DNA from: Corynebacterium falsenii
GTDB taxonomy: Bacteria > Actinomycetota > Actinomycetes > Mycobacteriales > Mycobacteriaceae
DNA: 64,000 nt
Assembly (NCBI RefSeq): GCF_020099275.1
Contig: NZ_CP083646.1
Location: forward strand, 1,550,001-1,614,000
Direction: 5' to 3'
The notes below the pieces were generated by a model, which made no database searches, was not told where the DNA came from, and saw only the letters and a program-made list of their open reading frames with translations. Numbering within the stretch: position 1 is the stretch's first letter; each line of letters starts with the position of its first letter. A program made the translations under genes and the position numbers. Of the stretch, positions 45,754 through 54,891 are shown in pieces.

Positions 45754-47325
45754 TTACGCGCGAATGTCCCGCGCAACAACTGCTGCAATGTCGTGGGCCG
45801 GAACGACTGTGGGTTCCACCCCGGCTTTGCGCATCATCGTCAGAGTGTCGCTTTCTGATTCTGTGAATGTGAGTGTGACGACCGTACCCGAGGCTCCCGC
45901 CCGGGCCGTGCGACCGGCACGGTGGACGTAGGCCTTGTGCTCGGCGGGAGGATCAATGTGCACCACGAGTTCGACTCCCTTAATGTCGATTCCTCGGGCG
46001 GCAATGTCGGTGGCGACGAGAACACTGGCCTTGCCAGAAGCGAAATTCTCCATAGTGGACGTTCTGCTTCCCTGGCCCTTGTTCCCGTGCAGCCCCACTG
46101 CCGTGATCCCCGCGCGAGTGAGCTTTTTTACCTGCCGGTCAACCGCGTGCTTGGTTCGCATGAACATTACCGTTTTCACGCCCAAAGAACCAAGATCAAT
46201 AACCGTCCGGGAACGATCCTCCCGGTCCTGCGCCACGGCAAGGAAGTGGGTCATGGAATCGACCGTTGCTTCAGCTTCACCGGTTGAGTGGGTGACCGGA
46301 TCGTGCATGAACTTATCCACGAGCACCTGGACATCTCCATCCAACGTTGCGGAGAACAACAGGTGCTGGGCGCGTGGGGGCATCGCGTTGAGCAGCTTGG
46401 TGACCTGCGGAAGGAAACCCATGTCCGCCATCTGATCGGCCTCGTCGAGGGCGACGATGGTGACGTCGTCAAAGCTCAGCTCCTTATTGTTGAGCAGGTC
46501 TTGCGCCCGGCCCGGTGTGGCAATGAGGATGTCAACAGGGCGGGCGAGTGCCGTGATGTTGCGCTGGATCTTCACGCCACCAATGACCTCGAGCACGCGC
46601 TGGCCCATGGCGTTCGCGAGCGGTTCGAGCCGTTCGCGGACCTGGGCGGCCAGCTCGCGCGTAGGGACCAAAACGACGCCCCGTGGACGGCGCGGCTTGG
46701 ATGCACCCTGAGCCAGCTTCTGGATGATGGGCAGGCCAAACGTGAACGTCTTGCCCGACCCCGTAGGGCCGCGGCCGAGCACATCGCGACCTTCCAGAGC
46801 TTGCGGGATCGCCGCAGCCTGGATGGGGAAGGGGTGAGTGAGTCCCTCGGCCCGCAGGGCGCGGACGATGGGGTCGGACAACCCCAAGTCCGCAAACGTT
46901 GTGCCGGTATCCGCAAGCTGGGATGGCTGCTGGGCCGGTTGGCTGCGCTGGTTCAGCTGCGTTGGCTGGAGTCGCTGGGGCTTCTGGGGCTGCCGAGCCT
47001 GCTTGCTCCGCTGGGAGCGGGGCTGGTTCCTTGAGCTGCCCTTGGCAGCGTTCTTTGGCCGGCTTGTTGAGCTCTTCTTTGAACTGCGCTTTGAGCCTGC
47101 CTTAGCGCCATTTTTCGCGCTTCCCTGAGAGCCGCCCTGGTAGCTGCCCTGAGAGCTGCGCTTCGAGCGACCCGGGGGGTTGTTGCGCTGCACAGCGCGG
47201 CTGCCTCGACGTACCACGCGACGCCGAGGACGGGATGAACCCCCAGATCCCCGAGAGGACCCCGATCTGGAGCCGGACGAGGAGTCTGAGGGTGAATCAG
47301 ATGCGGAATGAGACCGAGACGGCAC
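45754..47325 (-). CDS. DEAD-box RNA helicase (RhlE-like)
   Basis: ATP-dependent RNA helicase of 523 residues. A 135-residue N-terminal tail rich in Ser, Arg, Gly and Gln precedes the core. The core has the Q-motif region TFADLGLSDPIVRALRAEG, motif I RGPTGSGKTF, motif II LDEADQMADMG, SAT, motif V VATDIAARGIDI and motif VI HRAGRTARAG. The basic low-complexity tail probably binds RNA. The GTG start at 47325 touches the gnd stop codon directly, with CGAGG just upstream, so it is translated after gnd. It may assist ribosome assembly or mRNA turnover in stress. Confidence 0.9.
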   Translation of the reverse strand: MPSRSHSASDSPSDSSSGSRSGSSRGSGGSSRPRRRVVRRGSRAVQRNNPPGRSKRSSQGSYQGGSQGSAKNGAKAGSKRSSKKSSTSRPKNAAKGSSRNQPRSQRSKQARQPQKPQRLQPTQLNQRSQPAQQPSQLADTGTTFADLGLSDPIVRALRAEGLTHPFPIQAAAIPQALEGRDVLGRGPTGSGKTFTFGLPIIQKLAQGASKPRRPRGVVLVPTRELAAQVRERLEPLANAMGQRVLEVIGGVKIQRNITALARPVDILIATPGRAQDLLNNKELSFDDVTIVALDEADQMADMGFLPQVTKLLNAMPPRAQHLLFSATLDGDVQVLVDKFMHDPVTHSTGEAEATVDSMTHFLAVAQDREDRSRTVIDLGSLGVKTVMFMRTKHAVDRQVKKLTRAGITAVGLHGNKGQGSRTSTMENFASGKASVLVATDIAARGIDIKGVELVVHIDPPAEHKAYVHRAGRTARAGASGTVVTLTFTESESDTLTMMRKAGVEPTVVPAHDIAAVVARDIRA

Positions 47326-48822
47326 TTACGCCTCGACCTCGCTACGGTCACCAGACCACAGAGTGTGGAACGTGCCCTCGGCATCGACGCGCTTGTAGGT
47401 GTGCGCACCGAAGAAGTCACGCTGCCCCTGGATGAGAGCGGCCGGTAGTCGCTCGGCACGCAGGGAATCGTAGTACGACAGCGAGGACGCGAACACCGGA
47501 ACCGGCAGACCAAGCTGGGTAGCAGCGATGACCACGCGACGCCACGAGTCCACCAGGCCCTTCAGCTCGTCGTTGAAGTACGGAGCCAGCAGCAACGTGG
47601 CGAGATCCGGGTTGGAGTCGTAGGCATCGCGAATGCGGTTGAGGAACTTCGCGCGGATGATGCAACCGCCGCGCCAGATCGTTGCCAGATCGCGGGGATC
47701 CACGTTCCAGTTGTGCTCATCCGACCCGGCCTTGATCTCGTCAAAGCCCTGCGCGTACGCGACCAACTTGGAGGCGTACAGCGCGCGGCGAACGTCGTCG
47801 ATAAACGCATCGCGATCGACGCCCAGCTCCTCGAGGGTGGTGAGTTCGCCGGAGGGCAGGTTGCCGATGGTCGCATCACGCTGAGCGCGAGCACCCGACA
47901 GAGCGCGGGCAAACACGGCCTCGCCAATGCCGGTCACAGGAATACCCAGGTCGAGGGCGGCCTTCACCGTCCAACGGCCGGTACCCTTTTGGCCTGCAGA
48001 GTCCACGATGACATCGATCAGTGGCTTGCCCGTTGTGGCGTCGACCTGAGCGAGAACCTCGGAAGTGATCTCAATGAGGTAAGAATCCAAGTCACCCTGG
48101 TTCCACTGCTTGAACACCTCAGCGATCTCCGCGGGCTCCATGCCAGCGCCGTAACGGAGAAGCTGGTAGGCCTCGCCGATGACCTGCATGTCCGCGTACT
48201 CGATGCCGTTGTGAACCATCTTCACGAAGTGGCCGGCCCCATCGGGTCCAATGTGGGTGACACATGGGGTGCCATCCACGTGGGCGGAAATGGACTCGAG
48301 CAGCGGGCCGAGAGCCTCCCAGGACTTCTCCGGGCCGCCGGGCATGATGGACGGGCCGTTGAGGGCGCCCTCCTCGCCGCCGGAGATGCCGGCGCCGACG
48401 AAATTCAGTCCACGCTTGGACATCTCAGCTTCACGCCGGATCGTGTCGGTGTAGAGGGAGTTGCCGCCATCGATGATGATGTCTCCCTCTTCCATGGCAT
48501 CGGCAAGTTGGCCGATGACGGCGTCCGTGGCCTTACCTGCCTGGACCATGATGAGAGCGCGGCGAGGGCGCTCCAAGGAGGCGACGAACTCTTCGATCGT
48601 TGCAGACGGGACGAAGCTGCCGGTGGAGCCGAACTCCTCCATGAAAGCGTCCGTCTTGGACGTGGTGCGGTTGTAGACGGCCACAGTGTGACCCTTGCTG
48701 GCGAAGTTACGTGCGATGTTGGATCCCATCACGGCGAGACCGACCACGCCAATCTGTGCAGAACCGGTGGTGGCGGAAGCATCCTGTGCAGAATCCGAGG
48801 AATTGTCCGAAGCAATAGTCAT
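47326..48822 (-). CDS. gnd: 6-phosphogluconate dehydrogenase (decarboxylating)
   Basis: Oxidises 6-phosphogluconate to ribulose 5-phosphate with CO2 and NADPH, in the oxidative pentose phosphate pathway. The Rossmann motif GVVGLAVMGSNIARN is at about residues 25-39, the coenzyme part has VYNRTTSKTDAFM, and the substrate and catalytic motifs are GISGGEEGALNGPSIMPGG and GHFVKMVHNGIEYADMQ. The C-terminal helical tail includes GTFHTLWSGDRSEV. Length is 498 residues including a short Ser/Asp/Ala-rich N-terminal extension. It is followed directly by the DEAD-box gene and divergent from a thioesterase gene, as in C. glutamicum. Confidence 0.96.
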   Translation of the reverse strand: MTIASDNSSDSAQDASATTGSAQIGVVGLAVMGSNIARNFASKGHTVAVYNRTTSKTDAFMEEFGSTGSFVPSATIEEFVASLERPRRALIMVQAGKATDAVIGQLADAMEEGDIIIDGGNSLYTDTIRREAEMSKRGLNFVGAGISGGEEGALNGPSIMPGGPEKSWEALGPLLESISAHVDGTPCVTHIGPDGAGHFVKMVHNGIEYADMQVIGEAYQLLRYGAGMEPAEIAEVFKQWNQGDLDSYLIEITSEVLAQVDATTGKPLIDVIVDSAGQKGTGRWTVKAALDLGIPVTGIGEAVFARALSGARAQRDATIGNLPSGELTTLEELGVDRDAFIDDVRRALYASKLVAYAQGFDEIKAGSDEHNWNVDPRDLATIWRGGCIIRAKFLNRIRDAYDSNPDLATLLLAPYFNDELKGLVDSWRRVVIAATQLGLPVPVFASSLSYYDSLRAERLPAALIQGQRDFFGAHTYKRVDAEGTFHTLWSGDRSEVEA

Positions 48823-49006
48823 GGTTTCATATTCTACAGGCCAAACGCTGGGTTATGGTTGGCAGACCATACTCACACAGAGTCACACACAGTAATAACT
48901 AGATTCAGTTGTTGTTGATCGTTGCTAGTGGCCGTCGATAGCAGTCGGCCAAGGGACAAGGGTCGACAACCGAAGCTCGAGGATGAAGGAAAGAGGAGAT
49001 CGTAGA

Positions 49007-49564
49007 GTGAGCACATCCGACGGACAGGCGCCAGAATCAACTCAGTCGCCCGAGCAGGCAGCGGAACAAGCGCTGCGCGCGCTTCAGCGGTTCCAAGAGT
49101 TGTCGGTCGCTGGCGCACAACGTCCGCTGACCGACGATGAAGTGGCGGAGGTCAACGAGTTCACCGCGCGGCACCCATCCCTGGATAGGTTGCTCGGCGT
49201 GCGCTACCGAGTGGTGGAGCCACAGCGCATCCAGATCGCGCTGACCATTCGAGAAGATCACCTGCAACCGTGGGGCATCACCAATGGTGGCGTGTACTCA
49301 TCGCTCGGGGAGACGGCGGGGTCCATGGCCAGCTTCTTGGCCGCGGGTTCGGGGCCGATCGTCATGGGCACCTCGAATGAGACGCACTTCCTGCGTCCGA
49401 GCTCGGCCGGGGATGTCATTGTTTCGACGGCGACCCCGGAGAACCTGGGAAGAACTTCGCACCTGTGGCGGATTGAGCACCGCAACGAGGGTTCGGGCAA
49501 GTTGTGCGCCTTGACTTTCCTCAAGACGACCGTGGTCGTAGATAAGTCATTCTCGGACAAGTAG
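49007..49564 (+). CDS. PaaI-type hotdog-fold thioesterase
   Basis: A 185-residue acyl-CoA thioesterase of the hotdog superfamily. The N-terminal 50 residues are polar helical extension. The domain has EDHLQPWGITNGGVYSSLGE (His/Asn-Gly-Gly and Glu of the active site) and NETHFLRPSSAGDVIVSTA, then RTSHLWRIEHRNEGSGK. The GTG at 49007 is placed 7 to 8 bases after GAGGAGA. It is divergent from gnd, the position of Cg1644 in C. glutamicum. The substrate is not known. A bidirectional terminator follows it. Confidence 0.87.
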   Translation: MSTSDGQAPESTQSPEQAAEQALRALQRFQELSVAGAQRPLTDDEVAEVNEFTARHPSLDRLLGVRYRVVEPQRIQIALTIREDHLQPWGITNGGVYSSLGETAGSMASFLAAGSGPIVMGTSNETHFLRPSSAGDVIVSTATPENLGRTSHLWRIEHRNEGSGKLCALTFLKTTVVVDKSFSDK

Positions 49565-49585
49565 AACCAACAAGTAGAACCAAAA

Positions 49586-49630
49586 AGCCGCGCCCGCCGG
49601 ACTCAGGGTTTGTGAGTCCGTCGGGCGCGG
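49586..49630. terminator. Bidirectional terminator between the thioesterase and ndh genes
   Basis: CCGCGCCCG and CGGACTCA on the left pair with GTGAGTCCG and CGGGCGCGG on the right, with a small GGGTTT loop and one-base bulges. AAAAAG precedes the stem, giving T residues after it on the minus strand. Confidence 0.82.
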
Positions 49631-49670
49631 TGTGCAGCAGCTAGTAGGCAGTCCAGCCGCGCTACAGCCC

Positions 49671-51101
49671 CTAGTCGGAGATGGCGCGGGTATCGCGGCC
49701 CTCGCCGAAGCGCAGGTTATCGCGAACCTCGATGGAGCGGATGCCTTCCTTATCCTCCATCTCGCGCAGCTTACGCAGTGCGTTGCGGGCGTGGAGCTGC
49801 TGGCGGGTAGCCACGAGCTGCCAACGTCGGCGAGAAACGGAGTTCAGGCCCCAGCTGAAGGCTGCGACCGCGCGGTTTCGGAAGCCAACCATGTACAGCA
49901 GGTGCAGGATCAGCCACATGACCCAGCCAACAAAGCCGGATACCTCGGCCTTGTTCATCTTCACCACAGCGCTGAAGCGGGAGACGATGGCCATGGAGCC
50001 CTTGTCGAAGTAGCTGAACGGCGCGCGTGCCTCGGGGGAGGTGCCGTTGGTGGCCTCATCGATGATGGTCTTGGCGGCGTACTGGCCACCCTGCATGGCA
50101 ACCTGAGCCACACCCGGGAGGCGATCCTTGCTCATCATGTCGCCGATGATGAAGACGTTGCGGTACTCGCCCAGAGTCAGGTCATCGTTGACCGGAACGC
50201 GACCAGCGCGGTCGACTTCCACGCCAGCCTGCTCGGCAACGTGCTTGCCCAGCGGGGATGCGGCCACACCAGCGGACCAGATCTTGGCGTAGGAGGGAAC
50301 GAAGGTCTCCTCGCCGGTTTTCATGTTCTTGAAGCGAACGCCCTGCTTGTTGACGTCGGTGACGAGGGAGTTGAGCACGATCTCGACGCCGAGGTCTTCC
50401 AAGCGGCGGGCAGCCTTGCGGCCGAGGCGCTTGCCGAACGGGGCGAGAACCTGGGAACCGCCGTCGACGAGGAGGATTCGGGTGTTTTCGGTGTCGATCT
50501 CGCGGAACTCGTCGCGCAGGGTGCGGTGGGACATCTCGGCGAGCTGGCCGGCCAGCTCCACACCGGTGGGGCCGGCGCCGACGACCACGAAGGTCAGCAG
50601 GCGCTCACGCTCAGCGGGATCCTCGGTGATTTCCGCACGCTCGAAGGCGCCAGTGAGGCGAGCGCGGATCTCCAGAGCATCATCCACGGACTTCATGCCC
50701 GGCGCGAACTCGGCGAACTGCTCGTTGCCGAAGTAGGACTGGCCAGCGCCCGCTGCCATGATGAGGGAATCGAATTCCAGGACGGCATCCTTGCCGCCCA
50801 GGTCGGCGGTGACGGTCTGGGCCTTCAGATCGACGTTGCGCACTTCGCCCTTGACGACGCGCACGTTGTCCTGGTCCGCCAGGATCTGGCGGATGGCGGG
50901 GGCGATTTCGCCCTCGGAGAGAATACCGGTCGCTACTTGGTACAGCAGCGGTTGGAAGAGGTGGTGGTTGGTGCGATCGACGATCGTCACGGAGACGTTT
51001 TCGTCCTTGAAACGCTTAGCTGCAAAAAGTCCGCCAAAGCCCGCGCCGATGATGACGACGTGGTGGCGTCCGCCAGCCGGGCGGTGGGGTGTGCTGCTCA
51101 T
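49671..51101 (-). CDS. ndh: Type II NADH dehydrogenase (NDH-2)
   Basis: Membrane-associated flavoenzyme that passes electrons from NADH to menaquinone without pumping protons; corynebacteria have no complex I. The FAD motif is HVVIIGAGFGGLFAAKRF at about residues 15-32, the NADH motif is VVVGAGPTGVELAGQLAEM near 170-190, and KIWSAGVAASPLGKHV and NVFIIGDMMS follow. Two hydrophobic segments near 380-400 (FVGWVMWLILHLLYMVGF) anchor it to the membrane. Length is 476 residues. ufaA lies divergent on the other strand, as in C. glutamicum. Confidence 0.95.
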   Translation of the reverse strand: MSSTPHRPAGGRHHVVIIGAGFGGLFAAKRFKDENVSVTIVDRTNHHLFQPLLYQVATGILSEGEIAPAIRQILADQDNVRVVKGEVRNVDLKAQTVTADLGGKDAVLEFDSLIMAAGAGQSYFGNEQFAEFAPGMKSVDDALEIRARLTGAFERAEITEDPAERERLLTFVVVGAGPTGVELAGQLAEMSHRTLRDEFREIDTENTRILLVDGGSQVLAPFGKRLGRKAARRLEDLGVEIVLNSLVTDVNKQGVRFKNMKTGEETFVPSYAKIWSAGVAASPLGKHVAEQAGVEVDRAGRVPVNDDLTLGEYRNVFIIGDMMSKDRLPGVAQVAMQGGQYAAKTIIDEATNGTSPEARAPFSYFDKGSMAIVSRFSAVVKMNKAEVSGFVGWVMWLILHLLYMVGFRNRAVAAFSWGLNSVSRRRWQLVATRQQLHARNALRKLREMEDKEGIRSIEVRDNLRFGEGRDTRAISD

Positions 51102-51330
51102 ATGGTTGGCTCTCCTAAAAAATGTACAAACACTTCGTTCGCCCCATCCTAGCCCTTTGTGCGGAATGCCTCACATTGAAAAGTTGTGCTTAGGGAAAGC
51201 TGAGGGAAAAAGACACCCAAATAGCCACTTGTGGCCAAAGAATGAGCAGAAAGTGGTTGTGCCTCCGTGGGAAAATGTTGTTTTCCTAGTAACTTCGGGG
51301 GAGCAGCGCCAACGGAGGAGGTATCGGTTT

Positions 51331-52632
51331 ATGCCGGAGTACAACCGGTCGTACGTTGACGCGCGCCGTTGGCCCTACCTCGTAGACCAGCCGCAAGCGC
51401 CGTTGATGGGTCGGCGTGCGCAGGACGTGTCGCAGCGGCTCGAGCAGAGCCTCGTCGCTCACGGCATTGGCCTGGACTCCCGCACGGTGCCCTACTTCCA
51501 CATGTACGACGGCCAAGTGATCGACCGGATGGTCGCTCGGGGATGGCTGGGGTTGGCCGAAGGGTACATGCTGGGCGAGTGGACGGCTGATCCTTTGCCC
51601 GACGTCCTCAGCGCGCTCTTGGACCAGCCACTGGAGGGAAAACTCGGGCGGGTCTTCGCCCGTCGGGCAGCGAAGCAGCGGGCGAAAGGTACAGTGCCCG
51701 GAACCGGTGAACTCCCCGAAGGACTGGTGGAGCTCTACGCCGGAGCCACGCGCGCAACCGGAGCGGCGCAATTCAGTTCATCGTCGAGAACAACGGCTAC
51801 CGAGATGATCGAAGTTCCGGTGGCGCAGGGATCCCGGAAGACAGTTCCCGCCACCGTGGACTTCACATGGTTCGGGGAACCCGATGGAGCAGACCGGCTG
51901 GACCTCGACGATTGCCAGATGAGGCGGATTGAGGGAATGCTCACCGAGGCCAGCGTAGGCCGCGGTGACCGAGTGCTGGAGCTCCCAAGCACCGGCGGCC
52001 AGCTGGCGATCCAGGCAGCCCTGCGCGGGGCCAGCGTGGATATTCTGTGCTCGGACGAGGATCACGCCCTCGCTGTGGAAGCCCGTGTGCGGGCAGCTGG
52101 GGTGGGCGGGGCCATCCAGATCGAGGTCATTGACCAGCCGATTCCCTCGCCACGGCAGTGGTCCGGCCGTTACCACGCGGTATTTTCTGTGGAGCGGATG
52201 GAAACGCTGGGTACTGCAGGTCTGCGACAGTACCTGAGAGCCGTTGACCGGATGCTCGCAGCAGATGGAGTGGCGGTCATTCAAACGGTGGTGGCCACCG
52301 AATCAATGCGGGAGACTGCGCGAGAATCCTTGGACGTGATGCGGTCGTACGTGTGGCCAGCCCTCGAGTATCCGACGGTGGAAGCGGTGCGGACCACGGT
52401 CGCGGGGCACACGGGGCTGCGGGTAGCCGCCGAAAACTACATGGGGGCGCACCTGGCCGCCACTATTCCCCTGTGGCGAGCCAACTTCATGGCACGCGAG
52501 CGGCAGGCGGCGGCAGCGGGCTTTGACCAGGTTTTCCGCAGGCTGTGGGATTATCAGCTGGCTCTGCATGATGCATTGGTTGCCGGTGGGGACATTGATT
52601 GTGTTCAGTTTGTGCTGCGGCCTCGACGGTGA
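51331..52632 (+). CDS. ufaA: SAM-dependent methyltransferase, UfaA/cyclopropane-fatty-acid synthase-like
   Basis: A 433-residue methyltransferase in the CFA synthase/UfaA group that modifies unsaturated fatty acyl chains, matching Cg1657 next to ndh. GGAGGAGG lies ahead of the ATG at 51331. The N-terminal substrate domain has the segment GRRAQDVSQRLEQSL then GWLGLAEGYMLGEW typical of CFA enzymes. The SAM domain has DRVLELPSTGGQLAIQAA and VDILCSDEDHALAVEARV, then the MT core with HAVFSVERMETLG. The SAM-binding Gly-rich loop is LPSTGG rather than the usual acidic-Gly-x-Gly, so activity could be altered. Confidence 0.82.
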   Translation: MPEYNRSYVDARRWPYLVDQPQAPLMGRRAQDVSQRLEQSLVAHGIGLDSRTVPYFHMYDGQVIDRMVARGWLGLAEGYMLGEWTADPLPDVLSALLDQPLEGKLGRVFARRAAKQRAKGTVPGTGELPEGLVELYAGATRATGAAQFSSSSRTTATEMIEVPVAQGSRKTVPATVDFTWFGEPDGADRLDLDDCQMRRIEGMLTEASVGRGDRVLELPSTGGQLAIQAALRGASVDILCSDEDHALAVEARVRAAGVGGAIQIEVIDQPIPSPRQWSGRYHAVFSVERMETLGTAGLRQYLRAVDRMLAADGVAVIQTVVATESMRETARESLDVMRSYVWPALEYPTVEAVRTTVAGHTGLRVAAENYMGAHLAATIPLWRANFMARERQAAAAGFDQVFRRLWDYQLALHDALVAGGDIDCVQFVLRPRR

Positions 52633-52735
52633 CAATCCCTGGCGCTAAGAACCCAACGGAGAAGCTGAACAAACAGGCTGAATAGATGGGTGATTAGCAC
52701 CACACAATGGCAACGGCAAGGATTTTAATAGACAT

Positions 52736-52741
52736 TTGACA
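52736..52741 (+). promoter_or_regulatory. Possible -35 element of ktrBA
   Basis: TTGACA lies 23 bases before the ktrB GTG. A TAGCAT and TATCCG follow at spacings of 10 and 17 bases, neither fully convincing, so the -10 is uncertain. Confidence 0.35.
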
Positions 52742-52764
52742 CCTGCGGTTCTAGCATTATCCGG

Positions 52765-54126
52765 GTGGGTAACGAAGGGAGTCTCAAGAAGCTCGGTCCG
52801 GCCAGAGTCGTCGCCGCTGGTTTCTTAGTACTCATTTTCTCAGGAGCGCTACTGCTCACGCTGCCAGTCATGACTGCCAGCGGTACATCGACGTCGTTCA
52901 AGGACGCCCTGTTCACTGCGACGTCCGCAGTGAGCCTGACCGGTCTGATCACCGTGGATACGGGATCACACTGGAATCTTCTCGGCCAGGCTGTCGTGGT
53001 CATCCTTATTCAGCTCGGTGGTTTGGGCATCATGAGTATGACGTCCGTCGCCGGTTGGCTTTTGACGGGCCGAGTGGGGTTGAAGTCCCGCATGAATGCC
53101 GCTGCGGAGGGGCGTAGCCAATCCGCCGGCGGGGTGCGCCGCATTCTCGGGTGGACATTGGCACTGACGTTCACGACCGAGGCCTTCGTTGCCGTGATCA
53201 TCACGGGACGAATGATGATCAACTACGACATGAGCTTCAAACACGCCATCTGGGAGGGCATCTTCCACTCCGTGTCCGCGTTTAACAACGCTGGTTTCGG
53301 ACTGCGGTCGGATAGTTTGGTGCCCTACGTGGGCGATGCCTGGATCATCATTCCCATCGCGCTGTCGTTCATGATCGGCGGCCTCGGCTTTCCCGTGCTG
53401 TCAGAGCTCGTCTCGCGCACCTTGCGCAAGCTCAGGGGAATCCAGGTGCCCAGCCACCTTTCGGTGACGTGCCAGATGACGCTGTTCGGCACGACGATCC
53501 TCGTCCTCGCCGGTTGGTTCATGGTGCTGGCTCTTGAGTGGTCCGGCGTGCTGTCCGGAATGGGGTTCGGGGAAAAACTCCTCGCGTCCTTCTTCCAGGG
53601 CGTCACACCACGTACCGCAGGCTTCAACTCCCTGGACTACGGCCAAATGCACCCCATCACGCTCATGGGTACGGACATCCTCATGATCATCGGTGGTGGT
53701 TCTGCCGGTACCGCCGGTGGTATCAAGATCACCACCATCGTGGTGCTCGCGGCTGGCATGGCGGCCGAGTTCAAGGGCGAGAAGAGCGCCATCGTTGCCA
53801 AGCGCAGGATTAGCAGTGGCGTGATCCGTCAGGCCATGACTGTGGCCGCTGCAGGTGTGACGTTTGTCGTTATCGCCATCGGTGCTCTGCGGTGGATGGA
53901 CCCACAATTCAATGGAGACCAAGTCACCTTCGAGGTGGTCTCGGCCTTCGCCACCGTGGGCCTGAGTACCGGCATTACAGCACAACTGAGCACCGGTTCC
54001 CAGCTTGTTCTCTGTGCGATGATGTACTTGGGCCGTATCGGACCCATCACACTCGTTTCTTCGCTAGCTATGCGCAACATCAAGAGACGTTTCGAATACC
54101 CAGTAGAAAGGCCGTTCATTGGTTAA
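52765..54126 (+). CDS. ktrB: Potassium transporter subunit KtrB (TrkH family)
   Basis: Membrane channel subunit of the Ktr K+ uptake system. The 453-residue protein repeats the M1-P-M2 unit four times. The four selectivity-filter loops show the conserved Gly: ATSAVSLTGLIT, SAFNNAGFGLRS, TPRTAGFNSLDY and ATVGLSTGIT. The first TM region follows GPARVVAAGFLVL near the start. The GTG at 52765 is the only start consistent with the family. ktrA overlaps its stop codon, so the two proteins are co-translated. It supports turgor and pH homeostasis. Confidence 0.93.
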   Translation: MGNEGSLKKLGPARVVAAGFLVLIFSGALLLTLPVMTASGTSTSFKDALFTATSAVSLTGLITVDTGSHWNLLGQAVVVILIQLGGLGIMSMTSVAGWLLTGRVGLKSRMNAAAEGRSQSAGGVRRILGWTLALTFTTEAFVAVIITGRMMINYDMSFKHAIWEGIFHSVSAFNNAGFGLRSDSLVPYVGDAWIIIPIALSFMIGGLGFPVLSELVSRTLRKLRGIQVPSHLSVTCQMTLFGTTILVLAGWFMVLALEWSGVLSGMGFGEKLLASFFQGVTPRTAGFNSLDYGQMHPITLMGTDILMIIGGGSAGTAGGIKITTIVVLAAGMAAEFKGEKSAIVAKRRISSGVIRQAMTVAAAGVTFVVIAIGALRWMDPQFNGDQVTFEVVSAFATVGLSTGITAQLSTGSQLVLCAMMYLGRIGPITLVSSLAMRNIKRRFEYPVERPFIG

Positions 54127-54811
54127 TTCGTTCAACAACCTGTTCCGGACGAAGCACCGCATCAACATCCCGCCGGTAACGGTCATCGGTCTTGGCCGGT
54201 TCGGTTCCGCGCTGGCCCAGGAGCTCATCGACAACGGTGTTGAGGTGCAGGGCATCGATGAGCACGAGAAGGTCATTGCAGAGCACTCTGCGGTGCTCAC
54301 CGAGGCTGCCATGGCCGATACCACCGATATCGAGGCTCTCAAGCAACTTGGCGTCCACGACGTCGATCGTGTGGTTCTGGCGATCGGTTCCGACCTGGAG
54401 GCATCGATCCTCACCGCGTCACACCTCGTGGAAATGGGCATCCCGGATATCTGGGCGAAAGCCGATTCCACGGCGCACGCACGCATCCTCACCCAGCTCG
54501 GTGTGCACCACGTGGTTCACCCTGAGCGCGACACGGGCCGTCGTGTCGCTCACCTGTTGGGCGGCAAGTTCCAGGATTTCGCCGTGTTCGACAAGAGCTA
54601 CGGCATGATCAAGATGGCACCACCATCAAGCCTGTGCTCGCGGGAAATCGACGCCGAGCGGCTGTGGAATCAACACCACGTCGCTATTGTCTCGGTGCAC
54701 ACCAAGGACGGCGGCTGGGCACCATTCCTGCCGCACCACCCACTGAGTACCGAGGATCTCATTATCGTGGCCGGTAACCCCGAGAACTTGGAGAAGTTCT
54801 CGGAGATCTAA
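54119..54811 (+). CDS. ktrA: Potassium transport regulatory subunit KtrA (TrkA family)
   Basis: Cytoplasmic octameric RCK gating ring that binds NAD(H)/ATP/ADP and opens KtrB. The RCK_N Rossmann motif is VTVIGLGRFGSALAQEL at about residues 19-35, with VQGIDEHEKVIAEHS at the ribose site. The C-terminal RCK_C domain has WAPFLPHHPLSTEDLIIVAG. Length is 230 residues. The TTG at 54119 overlaps the ktrB stop by 8 bases, evidence for translational coupling. No further gene lies on this strand before the MFS gene, which is convergent. Confidence 0.92.
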   Translation: MVNSFNNLFRTKHRINIPPVTVIGLGRFGSALAQELIDNGVEVQGIDEHEKVIAEHSAVLTEAAMADTTDIEALKQLGVHDVDRVVLAIGSDLEASILTASHLVEMGIPDIWAKADSTAHARILTQLGVHHVVHPERDTGRRVAHLLGGKFQDFAVFDKSYGMIKMAPPSSLCSREIDAERLWNQHHVAIVSVHTKDGGWAPFLPHHPLSTEDLIIVAGNPENLEKFSEI

Positions 54812-54891
54812 TGGCCGGATCTAGCGGTCGGACCTAGCGGCCAGATAACCGTCTAGATACCGTCGCTTGCGCGGGGTGTCTCTCCCCGCGG

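Noticed and set aside
49632..51152. 506-codon plus-strand frame opposite ndh
   Set aside because: Shadow of the ndh gene, which shows all NDH-2 motifs on the minus strand.
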